A stretch of 5,809 nucleotides of DNA from Myxococcales bacterium (GTDB taxonomy: Bacteria > Myxococcota_A > Polyangia > Haliangiales > J016), in assembly GCA_014238595.1 (NCBI GenBank), contig JABAAV010000027.1, positions 1 to 5,809 of the forward strand, given 5' to 3'. The notes under the pieces were generated by a model. The model searched no databases, had not been told where the DNA came from, and was given only the letters and a program-made list of their open reading frames with translations. The position numbers and the translations under genes were made by a program. Below, one piece after another: positions 1-5,716 of the stretch. Each line of letters begins with the position of its first letter. Positions within the stretch are counted from its first letter, which is position 1.

Positions 1-144
1 CTACCTTTTTCTTAGCGGCTGGTTTGCGTTTTGCGACTACCTTTTTCTTAGCGGCCGGTTTGCGTTTTGCGACTACCTTTTTCTTAGCAGCTGGTTTACG
101 TTTTGCTGCTGCTTTTTTCTTGGCGGCTGGTTTTTTACGTTTTT
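1..144 (-). repeat. 36-bp in-frame tandem repeat encoding the basic tail
   Basis: Plus-strand units begin at 1, 37, 73 and 109, each starting ctaccttttt or a variant and coding in reverse for AKRKPAAKKKVV. Units 1 and 2 differ at one base. Unit 3 differs from unit 1 at four bases. Unit 4, nearest the globular half, is the most diverged, carries an extra Lys codon and has Ala-Ala in place of Val-Val. The array continues past the left edge, so total copy number is unknown. Since 36 is a multiple of three, gain or loss of units changes tail length without a frameshift. Confidence 0.9.
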
Positions 145-373
145 GACCGCCGATAGCACGTTTCACTTGTGCAACATCACCATCTTTATCTAAGAAATAA
201 AGAAAGTTTGCGCTATCCATAACGACACCAATTTTTTCAACCTTTTCAGGTTTCTTTTTAGGCATACCTGGACGTTTTCGAGGACATTTCCATACATCCC
301 CTTTTTTCAAGTAATACAGATAATTTTTCTCTCGTTTAATTCCTAGTTTTGCTACTTTTTTTGCTTTGGGCAT
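1..373 (-). CDS. Histone-H1-like Lys/Ala/Pro-rich protein with duplicated N-terminal domain (3' end cut off by window edge)
   Basis: Partial gene: 124 codons are visible with no stop, so the C-terminus lies beyond the window. The ATG at 373-371 follows AGGAG at a normal distance and gives MPKAKKVAKLG. Residues 6-27 and 44-67 are two copies of one motif, K-V-x-K-[LI]-G-[IV] then N-[YF]-L-Y-[YF]-L and K-x-G-D-V, so the N-terminal half is an internal duplication of about 40 residues. From about residue 78 the protein is a low-complexity basic tail built on a 12-residue unit, AKRKPAAKKKVV. Such tails resemble histone H1 and bacterial H1-like proteins (Chlamydia Hc1/Hc2, Bordetella BpH2, Pseudomonas AlgP), which bind DNA or RNA through charge, so a nucleic-acid-binding or nucleoid role is inferred. 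I see no HU or IHF fold. The duplicated motif resembles small uncharacterised GYLY...GDV proteins I recall from delta-type proteobacteria; this is unverified. The frame is certain but the function is not. Confidence 0.88.
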   Translation of the reverse strand, partial: MPKAKKVAKLGIKREKNYLYYLKKGDVWKCPRKRPGMPKKKPEKVEKIGVVMDSANFLYFLDKDGDVAQVKRAIGGQKRKKPAAKKKAAAKRKPAAKKKVVAKRKPAAKKKVVAKRKPAAKKKV

Positions 374-378
374 TTTTT

Positions 379-384
379 CTCCTA
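379..384 (-). promoter_or_regulatory. Ribosome binding site of the histone-like gene
   Basis: The minus strand reads TTAGGAGAAAAAATG. AGGAG lies about six bases before the ATG at 373 and fixes the start codon. It is the strongest Shine-Dalgarno match of any gene in the window, which fits a well-expressed small basic protein. Confidence 0.75.
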
Positions 385-395
385 ACAAGTAATGG

Positions 396-419
396 TTGTT
401 TGTGCCTCTCGACAAACAA
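396..419 (-). promoter_or_regulatory. Inverted repeat (hairpin) in the leader of the histone-like gene
   Basis: TTGTTTGT and ACAAACAA form a perfect 8-bp stem around an 8-base loop. The hairpin lies between the candidate promoter (431-459) and the ribosome binding site, so it would be in the 5' untranslated RNA. No U-run follows it, so it does not look like an intrinsic terminator for pcnB. The stem is A/U-rich and only moderately stable. A regulatory role is inference. Confidence 0.5.
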
Positions 420-430
420 GATAAGCACCT

Positions 431-459
431 ATAGTACTCGACGAAAGTTGTTTTGCCAA
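431..459 (-). promoter_or_regulatory. Candidate sigma70 promoter for the histone-like gene
   Basis: On the minus strand TTGGCA (459-454, five of six to TTGACA) is followed after exactly 17 bases by TACTAT (436-431, four of six to TATAAT including the key first two and last bases). Transcription would start near position 424, giving a leader of about 50 bases. It lies just after the pcnB stop codon, so the small gene can be transcribed independently of pcnB. Confidence 0.6.
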
Positions 460-466
460 ATATTTA

Positions 467-1741
467 TCAGAACTTTTCGTTTTTTATTATTGGCCGGCGG
501 CTACCTCGTCGCCACCGTCTTCTGACTCGTCGTTTTTTTGCGGGATTTTGCTGATTATCGATCAAATCTCCTTGAATAGCCTCCCATGGATCCATAAAGG
601 AACTATTTTCACCTAATGCCTCTGTTATAAAACGGTGGACAACTAATGCCTCTGGGAAAGGCTCTTTGTTCATTAAATGACGAGTATGTTCTATATTTTT
701 GGGACCCTTTCTGATCTTTCGACCCAAAGCAAGTATGATACATGCTTTATCAAAGTCCCGTCGTGCAACCCCTAATTCTCGCACAAACGGCAATAAAGCT
801 TGTTTGGCACGATCAGAAACAACCTCTGAAGATAAATTCCAATCCAGTAAATCAGGAATGACAAATCCTCCAATGAGACATGATAAAATCAAACTATTTG
901 AAGGCGTGTTTCCTTGCTTGACATAACCGTCCAATGCAGTGAACAAATGTTGCGCATAATCTCTTCGCTCCCTCCAATCAGTATCAATCATTTCTGCTGG
1001 ACACAGAGTCATCCAACGATGAAATGACGGAGAGAGTAAACTGAGCACATCATAGTCGAGTAGACTCTGGATTGAACATGCCGCGGCTCCACGTCGCATA
1101 AAGCGGTAAAACTCCTCTAAAAGTCTTGCCTGTGTACATCGTAAAATCTCCCGTTTATGTTTATGCAAAGCTTTATGAACAGATTCTTCCATTGAAAACG
1201 ACAACTTCGCAGCAAAGCGCACCGCACGAAGCATCCGAACAGGATCCTCACAAAATCGTGTTTCAGGGTTGCCAATCGAACGAATGATCCGATTTTCGAG
1301 ATCAGAGACGCCTCCAACATGATCAACAACAGTTTGTTTTTCTACATCATAATAGAGTGCATTAATTGTAAATTCACGTCGATGGGCATCTTCGATCTCA
1401 CTACCAAAGACATTATCTCTCTGTATCAACAAATCTCCATTGGGCTCATTTTCGATGGGTTTGGCACGAAATGTTGATGTTTCTATGATCATCGTTCCAT
1501 AAAAAACATGCACCAACAAAAATCGCCTACCTATGATGCGACTATTTCGAAATAAGCGTCGAATTTCATTAGGTCGCGCATTGGTAACCACATCAAAATC
1601 TTTGGGAACGAGATCCAATAATAGATCGCGTACACATCCACCTACCAAATACGCAGTATATCCATGCTTGGTTAGTTTATGAATAACCTTTTCAGCATCG
1701 GGACTAATATTTTGGGGCAGAATACCGCCTGTCCGAGTCAC
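467..1741 (-). CDS. pcnB: Poly(A) polymerase I (PcnB)
   Basis: Adds poly(A) tails to RNA 3' ends from ATP in the cytoplasm, marking transcripts and decay fragments for degradation. The 424-residue protein belongs to the class II nucleotidyltransferase family. Residues 32-39 give LVGGCVRD, and D48/D50 in KDFDVVT are the metal-binding catalytic aspartates. IIGRRFLLVHV at 69-79 matches the signature known to separate bacterial poly(A) polymerases from CCA-adding enzymes. RREFTINALYYD (121-132) and EDPVRMLRAVRFAAKL (165-180) are the other core motifs. The extreme C-terminus (402-417) is Arg/Lys-rich, as in typical PcnB, and probably binds RNA. Length is slightly below E. coli PcnB. The start is GTG at 1741, with only a weak GATGG-like ribosome site. 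The frame is closed upstream by TAG at 1756-1754 with no better start. folK, the usual downstream partner in Gammaproteobacteria, is absent; the histone-like gene follows instead. Confidence 0.96.
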   Translation of the reverse strand: MTRTGGILPQNISPDAEKVIHKLTKHGYTAYLVGGCVRDLLLDLVPKDFDVVTNARPNEIRRLFRNSRIIGRRFLLVHVFYGTMIIETSTFRAKPIENEPNGDLLIQRDNVFGSEIEDAHRREFTINALYYDVEKQTVVDHVGGVSDLENRIIRSIGNPETRFCEDPVRMLRAVRFAAKLSFSMEESVHKALHKHKREILRCTQARLLEEFYRFMRRGAAACSIQSLLDYDVLSLLSPSFHRWMTLCPAEMIDTDWRERRDYAQHLFTALDGYVKQGNTPSNSLILSCLIGGFVIPDLLDWNLSSEVVSDRAKQALLPFVRELGVARRDFDKACIILALGRKIRKGPKNIEHTRHLMNKEPFPEALVVHRFITEALGENSSFMDPWEAIQGDLIDNQQNPAKKRRVRRRWRRGSRRPIIKNEKF

Positions 1742-1813
1742 AGTAATCCATCGCTATCATGCCTATTGACCACAATGCAAGGCATTAAATCTCTTAGAAT
1801 ACATCTAGAGCGC

Positions 1814-1842
1814 ATTATCTACATATAACGCCTTTCTGTCCC
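1814..1842 (-). promoter_or_regulatory. Candidate sigma70 promoter for pcnB
   Basis: On the minus strand GGGACA (1842-1837, four of six to TTGACA) is followed after 17 bases by GATAAT (1819-1814, five of six to TATAAT). Transcription would start near 1807, giving a leader of about 65 bases before the GTG at 1741. A small AATGC-AAG-GCATT inverted repeat at 1774-1786 lies within that leader. Assigned by eye from consensus only. Confidence 0.5.
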
Positions 1843-1866
1843 TCGAGATTAAAAGTATACTAAGAA

Positions 1867-1899
1867 TATAATCTTGTTCCCTATGAAAAAAACATCAAA
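1867..1899 (+). promoter_or_regulatory. Candidate -10 elements for the trkA operon
   Basis: A perfect TATAAT lies at 1867-1872 and a TATACT at 1894-1899. Neither has a good TTGACA-like box at 16-18 bases upstream, so the operon promoter cannot be pinned down; the first would give a leader of about 80 bases. GTATACT occurs twice (1855-1861 and 1893-1899), 38 bases apart, and could be a chance repeat or a small regulator site. A promoter is expected here because trkA is the first plus-strand gene after a divergent neighbour. Confidence 0.35.
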
Positions 1900-1943
1900 C
1901 TCGTATACTCGCCTGAGTTTTGTATTTTTCTGAAATTAATGAT

Positions 1944-1948
1944 CGGAG
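1944..1948 (+). promoter_or_regulatory. Ribosome binding site that fixes the GTG start of trkA
   Basis: CGGAG lies nine bases before GTG at 1958. This supports GTG rather than an internal ATG, and the resulting N-terminus MYIIIVGAGEVG begins exactly where a Rossmann fold should begin. Confidence 0.65.
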
Positions 1949-1957
1949 TTATCTCCC

Positions 1958-3310
1958 GTGTATATTATTATTGTTGGTGCAGGAGAAGTAGGAACTTATC
2001 TATCACGGGTTCTCGTACAAGAGGATCATGATGTTGTTCTCATTGAACGTAATGAAGATTTAGCTGCTGAAGTCGAAAAACTGTTCGATGTATTGGTCAT
2101 TCATGGCAATGGTATCAGTGGTACAATCCTCAACAAAGCAGGGATTGCACGCGCAGATTTATTTATTGCTGTTACAAGAATAGATGAAGTCAATCTTCTT
2201 GCCTGTATGACTGCACGAAAAATGGGCAAACACCTACAAACAATCGCTCGCGTCCGAGAACAAGAATATATTTCTCTCACCAAACAAGAATTAAAAATTG
2301 ATCTCATGGTTAATCCTGAACAAGCCAGTGCCGATGAAATCATTGAAATGATCCATCATCAAAATACTGGACAAATTTGGAATATAGCTAATGACAAATT
2401 GGTTTTTATTGACCTCCCTCTCACTAAAGAATCTCCGTTTGTTTTTGAAAAAATAAAAGATCTGCAAGAATTTTTTCCTAAGGATTCAATTGTTGTCGGT
2501 AAAAATGATGCTGAGAAGATTACACTCGCGACTGATGATATGACTTTTAAAGAAAATGAACATGCCTATGTTTTAACACGCCCAGAACATGTCAATGAAT
2601 TCACTATTTTATCAGGGAATCCTTGGCACAATGTTGAACATGTCCTCATCATTGGTTGTGGAAGTTTAGGACTAAACCTTGCGCAAAAATTGGAAGAACG
2701 AAAGATAAACCCCACCATTATTGAACAAAACAGTGATCGTGCTTCTTGGATTTCTCGACAACTAAACAAATCCATTGTGCTACAAGGCGATGGCACGAAT
2801 CCTGACATTTTAGAATCTCATTTCGCTGACAATAAAGCTGATGCGGTTGTTGTCCTGTTAAGTGAAGATGAAAAATCCATCTTTGTAGGACTTCTTGCCA
2901 ACCAACGTGGTGCACGAAAAGTCATTGTGCGCAGTGATAAAATCTCTCATATTCCCATTGCCAATAAACTCGGCATTGCTTCAGTCATCAGTCCTCAACG
3001 CACAATCACCAGAGCCATTCTCAATTTTATTCATAAAGGATTGGTGTCCAATTTTGTAGTTCTTGGTGACCACAACGGCGAAGTATTAGAGCTTACCATT
3101 CCTAAATCTCCGAAACATTCTGAAATTTTGACCAAACCACTTGGTAAACTACCTCTCCCTCCTGATACATGTCTATGTGCCCTTATGCGTCAAGACGATG
3201 TGATCGTTTTCAATGCAGAATCAGATATAACGTTACAACCAGATGATATTCTCATCGTTGTTGCTTTAACCAAAACTGTTCCTATTATTGAAGATTATTT
3301 AGGATCTTAA
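1958..3310 (+). CDS. trkA: Trk K+ uptake system, peripheral NAD(H)-binding subunit TrkA
   Basis: Cytoplasmic regulatory subunit that assembles as a ring on the inner face of TrkH and gates K+ flow in response to bound nucleotides (NAD(H), ATP/ADP in studied homologues). The 450 residues have the full-length double-RCK layout. Rossmann domain 1 (about 1-120) has GAGEVG at 7-12 and acidic E30 closing the second strand, as expected for NAD binding. TrkA_C domain 1 spans about 138-222. Rossmann domain 2 (about 227-345) has GCGSLG at 233-238, E256 and GDGT at 277-280. TrkA_C domain 2 spans about 365-448. Length matches E. coli TrkA (about 458). No signal peptide or membrane segment is seen. The gene ends three bases before trkH, so the two are co-transcribed and probably translationally coupled, matching their 1:1 partnership. 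Confidence 0.96.
   Translation: MYIIIVGAGEVGTYLSRVLVQEDHDVVLIERNEDLAAEVEKLFDVLVIHGNGISGTILNKAGIARADLFIAVTRIDEVNLLACMTARKMGKHLQTIARVREQEYISLTKQELKIDLMVNPEQASADEIIEMIHHQNTGQIWNIANDKLVFIDLPLTKESPFVFEKIKDLQEFFPKDSIVVGKNDAEKITLATDDMTFKENEHAYVLTRPEHVNEFTILSGNPWHNVEHVLIIGCGSLGLNLAQKLEERKINPTIIEQNSDRASWISRQLNKSIVLQGDGTNPDILESHFADNKADAVVVLLSEDEKSIFVGLLANQRGARKVIVRSDKISHIPIANKLGIASVISPQRTITRAILNFIHKGLVSNFVVLGDHNGEVLELTIPKSPKHSEILTKPLGKLPLPPDTCLCALMRQDDVIVFNAESDITLQPDDILIVVALTKTVPIIEDYLGS
3301..3305 (+). promoter_or_regulatory. trkH ribosome binding site inside the end of trkA
   Basis: AGGAT sits in the last codons of trkA, eight bases before the trkH ATG at 3314. Ribosomes finishing trkA would uncover or reuse this site, so translation of the two subunits is probably coupled. 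Confidence 0.55.
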
Positions 3311-3313
3311 GTC

Positions 3314-4774
3314 ATGCGCCAAATTGTATTTGAGCATATCTGTTATCGCATTCTTTATGCCATTTCAGGCATTTTGATGGTTCCTCTTTCCATTGCTTTG
3401 ATTGCTCAAGAAGATGTCTGGCATGCCTATGCCATTGCCATAAGCTTTTCACTGATCGGTGCGGTTGTTCTGTCGCAAAGCGCTTCGGGTAAAAAAATGC
3501 CCCCGTTAAACCACAAAGAAGCGCTGTTAGTCGTTGTTCTAGGGTGGCTCATTCTTGTTACAGTGACTGCTGTTGCCTACCGCCTTTCAGGATTTTTCCC
3601 CAGCTTCTCCATGGCATTTTTTGAATCCATGTCAGGATTTACAACCACAGGAGCAACAATCCTTGAACACATTGAAAAATTACCAAAGTCCTTGTTATTT
3701 ATGCGCTCATTTTCCCATTGTATTGGTGGCGTTGGTATTATTGTTTTATCCGTAGCGATTCTTCCTGAGCTTGCTGCGGGTGGCTTGCAACTATTTGCAG
3801 CAGAATCTAGTGGTATCCAATCTGAAAAACTCGCACCACGTATTTCCGGAACAGCACGTCGGATTTGGGGCTTTTATATTGGTATCACAGTTGCAGAAAC
3901 TATCTTCCTCGCTTTCGGAAACATGTCTATATTTGATGCCATCAATCATTCAATGTCCACCGTTGCAACAGGTGGTTTTTCTACCAAAAATGCATCTATC
4001 GGACATTACAATAGTCTGTATATTGAATTGGTTATCTTGGCATTTATGTTTTTGTCAGGAATAAGTTTTGCCTTACAGTGTCGTGTCTTAATTTCACGTC
4101 GCATACGCCCTTTGTTTAACTCTATCGAAACACGCGTCTATATTTTCATCACACTTGTTGCCATAGCATTACTAACACTCAATATTTATGGAACAACACC
4201 ACACTATGACACAATCGGTGATAGCCTGAGGTATGCATCTTTTCAAACCGTTTCAATCATCACAACTACAGGTTTTACAACCACAGACTTTGATGTGTGG
4301 CCTGATGCTTCACGTTTTATTTTATTGGCTTTGATGTTTTTAGGAGGCTGCTCTGGATCAACGGCAGGTGGAAGCAAAATTATTCGTACGGTTGTTGTTA
4401 TAAAACATGCCGTCCATAGTTTACGCCGAATGCTTCGTCCTAATCTGGTTGAGACAATCGTAATCAATGGTCGTGCCATTCCTCGTGAAACCACTGAAGG
4501 TGTCCTTGGCTTTTATGCCCTTTATTTTATGGCAACAGGAATCGGTAGTTTAATATTAATCACGCTTGGTCTTGATTTAGTCAGCGGCACCTCTGCTGCT
4601 ATCAGCTCCATGAGTTCCGTAGGACCAGGCCTTGGAGCATTAGGTGCCAGTGAATCCTACTCATCAGTTTCTTCAGCAGGGCTTTACTTGTTATCTGCAG
4701 GCATGCTTCTTGGTCGTCTCGAGCTCTATACAATACTTGTCTTGTTTACCTCACATTTTTGGCGTAAAGGATAA
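3314..4774 (+). CDS. trkH: Trk K+ uptake system, membrane pore subunit TrkH
   Basis: Inner-membrane K+ channel/transporter of the SKT (TrkH/KtrB/HKT) superfamily, working as a dimer on a TrkA ring. The 486 residues match the usual TrkH length (about 483) and are strongly hydrophobic throughout. Four pore-loop repeats can be read in order with their filter glycines: SGFTTTGAT (G113), TVATGGFST (G220/G221), ITTTGFTTTDFD (G320) and SSVGPGLGALG (G437). The intramembrane gating loop after the third repeat is GGCSGSTAGGSKIIR (344-358), which is highly typical. Two hairpin segments (about 10-30 and 40-55) precede the first repeat, as in Vibrio TrkH. One oddity: at 127-141 the segment reads LLFMRSFSHCIGGVG, where relatives usually have Trp in place of M130 and C136. 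The rest of the gene is intact, so I regard it as functional. Confidence 0.96.
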   Translation: MRQIVFEHICYRILYAISGILMVPLSIALIAQEDVWHAYAIAISFSLIGAVVLSQSASGKKMPPLNHKEALLVVVLGWLILVTVTAVAYRLSGFFPSFSMAFFESMSGFTTTGATILEHIEKLPKSLLFMRSFSHCIGGVGIIVLSVAILPELAAGGLQLFAAESSGIQSEKLAPRISGTARRIWGFYIGITVAETIFLAFGNMSIFDAINHSMSTVATGGFSTKNASIGHYNSLYIELVILAFMFLSGISFALQCRVLISRRIRPLFNSIETRVYIFITLVAIALLTLNIYGTTPHYDTIGDSLRYASFQTVSIITTTGFTTTDFDVWPDASRFILLALMFLGGCSGSTAGGSKIIRTVVVIKHAVHSLRRMLRPNLVETIVINGRAIPRETTEGVLGFYALYFMATGIGSLILITLGLDLVSGTSAAISSMSSVGPGLGALGASESYSSVSSAGLYLLSAGMLLGRLELYTILVLFTSHFWRKG

Positions 4775-4806
4775 CGTATCTACACCTAATCCGTAAAACG
4801 TGATGA

Positions 4807-5610
4807 ATGATGTCCTTGTACGCTATTGGAGATATCCAAGGGTGCTTTTCTACATTACAAGCACTCCTTAATAAAATAAACTTTGATTCTAAACACGATC
4901 GCTTGTGGCTTGTTGGCGATTTAGTTAATCGCGGTGCCGATTCGTTACAAACACTACGCTGGATTTATAACCATCGAGATGTTGTAACAACCGTTTTGGG
5001 TAATCATGATTTTCATTTACTCGCTTGCGGCATAGGGGCACGAACACCAAAACACAATGACACCTTAGATGATATTCTTACGGCTCCTGACAAAGATGAA
5101 CTTTTAACATGGTTAAGACATCAACCACTGTTGTATGAAGATGGTGATTACATGCTAGTTCATGCAGGTATTTTACCAACATGGAATCTCGAACAAGCAC
5201 GACATCATGCACGACAATTAGAACAAGCATTGCAAGGAGATCAATGGCAAGATATTCTCACAGCCATCTATACATCTTCTTCTGAAGATACTCTGGATAA
5301 TCCATGGTATACGATCGCCAATTTTTTTACACGACTGCGGTTTTGCACCGCTGATGCTGTTCCTGATTATCAGTGCAAAGTAGCGCCACAGGATGCCCCG
5401 CAACATTTATATCCGTGGTTTGAACTAACATCACGACCACTTGCTCACAAAACTATCGTTTTTGGTCATTGGTCTTCTTTAGGACTTTATGTCACCCCTC
5501 ATCTTATTGCCTTGGACAGTGGTTGTGTTTGGGGCAATAGTCTAACAGCCATTCGACTGCCCGATCGTCAAATTTTCCAAGTTTCCTCTCAAGAACGCAG
5601 CGTGCACTGA
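4807..5610 (+). CDS. apaH: Bis(5'-nucleosyl)-tetraphosphatase, symmetrical (ApaH)
   Basis: Cytoplasmic metallophosphatase that splits Ap4A into two ADP, limiting stress-linked dinucleotides; ApaH is also known to remove Np4 caps from RNA 5' ends. The 267-residue protein has the family's metal-binding motifs in order: GDIQGC (8-13, with the ApaH-type Gln in the second-metal position), GDLVNRG (37-43), GNHDFHLLA (65-73), LVHAG (117-121), FGHW (219-222) and DSGCVWG (237-243). Length is close to E. coli ApaH (about 280). Two in-frame ATGs are adjacent (4807 and 4810); the second gives MSLYAIGDIQGC and is as likely. No clear Shine-Dalgarno precedes either one. It lies 32 bases after trkH on the same strand and probably shares that transcript. 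Its frequent partners apaG and rsmA/ksgA are absent from this window. The stop codon falls inside a direct repeat. Confidence 0.95.
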   Translation: MMSLYAIGDIQGCFSTLQALLNKINFDSKHDRLWLVGDLVNRGADSLQTLRWIYNHRDVVTTVLGNHDFHLLACGIGARTPKHNDTLDDILTAPDKDELLTWLRHQPLLYEDGDYMLVHAGILPTWNLEQARHHARQLEQALQGDQWQDILTAIYTSSSEDTLDNPWYTIANFFTRLRFCTADAVPDYQCKVAPQDAPQHLYPWFELTSRPLAHKTIVFGHWSSLGLYVTPHLIALDSGCVWGNSLTAIRLPDRQIFQVSSQERSVH

Positions 5611-5716
5611 AGTGTTACACCTCAAATCCTCCGTCCAATGGTTACTTACAGATCTCTTCAACTGAAACGTTACATCTTAAGTCCTCCGTTTAGTGTTTAT
5701 TGAAAAGATCTCTTCA
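5606..5716. repeat. Two tandem direct repeats (55 and 56 bp) overlapping the apaH stop
   Basis: Unit A is 5606-5660 and unit B is 5661-5716. Both begin ACTGAA, share GTTACA, TCCTCCGT and end AGATCTCTTCA. My alignment gives 43 matches over 55 bases with one gap, and nine of the twelve mismatches are transitions. The apaH stop (TGA 5608-5610) is in unit A. The two strongest blocks are identical while the stretch between them has drifted, which suggests an old duplication with some conserved parts. A possible third, very degraded copy spans 5717-5776 (shared ACGTTA near its start and TCTTCA at its end), but I would not call it. There is no strong hairpin or T-run, so it is not a recognisable terminator. 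The remaining sequence to 5809 holds no supported feature. Confidence 0.75.

Noticed and set aside
1..144. CRISPR array, because of a regular 36-bp period
   Set aside because: There are no unique spacers between the units; the repeats are contiguous, in frame and encode a basic protein tail.
396..419. The hairpin as an intrinsic terminator of pcnB
   Set aside because: The stem is A/U-rich with no following U-run, and it lies downstream of a good promoter on the same strand, so a leader element is more likely.
699..926. Open frame of 75 codons on the plus strand opposite pcnB
   Set aside because: It lies wholly inside the well-supported pcnB gene, has no ribosome binding site and gives no recognisable protein.
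1117..1329. Open frame of 70 codons on the minus strand overlapping pcnB in another frame
   Set aside because: Shadow of pcnB; the true frame carries all family motifs through this stretch.
1883..1933. 16-codon frame (ATG AAA AAA ... TTC TGA) upstream of trkA, leader-peptide-like
   Set aside because: No Shine-Dalgarno before the ATG, no run of regulatory codons and no attenuator hairpin after it; best explained by chance in AT-rich DNA.
4742..4774. TTGTTT ... GATAAC as a private apaH promoter at the end of trkH
   Set aside because: The spacing between the two boxes is about 21 bases and both are poor matches.
4803..4806. ATG at 4803 as the apaH start
   Set aside because: It is in a different frame from the conserved GDIQGC motif; only 4807 or 4810 fit.
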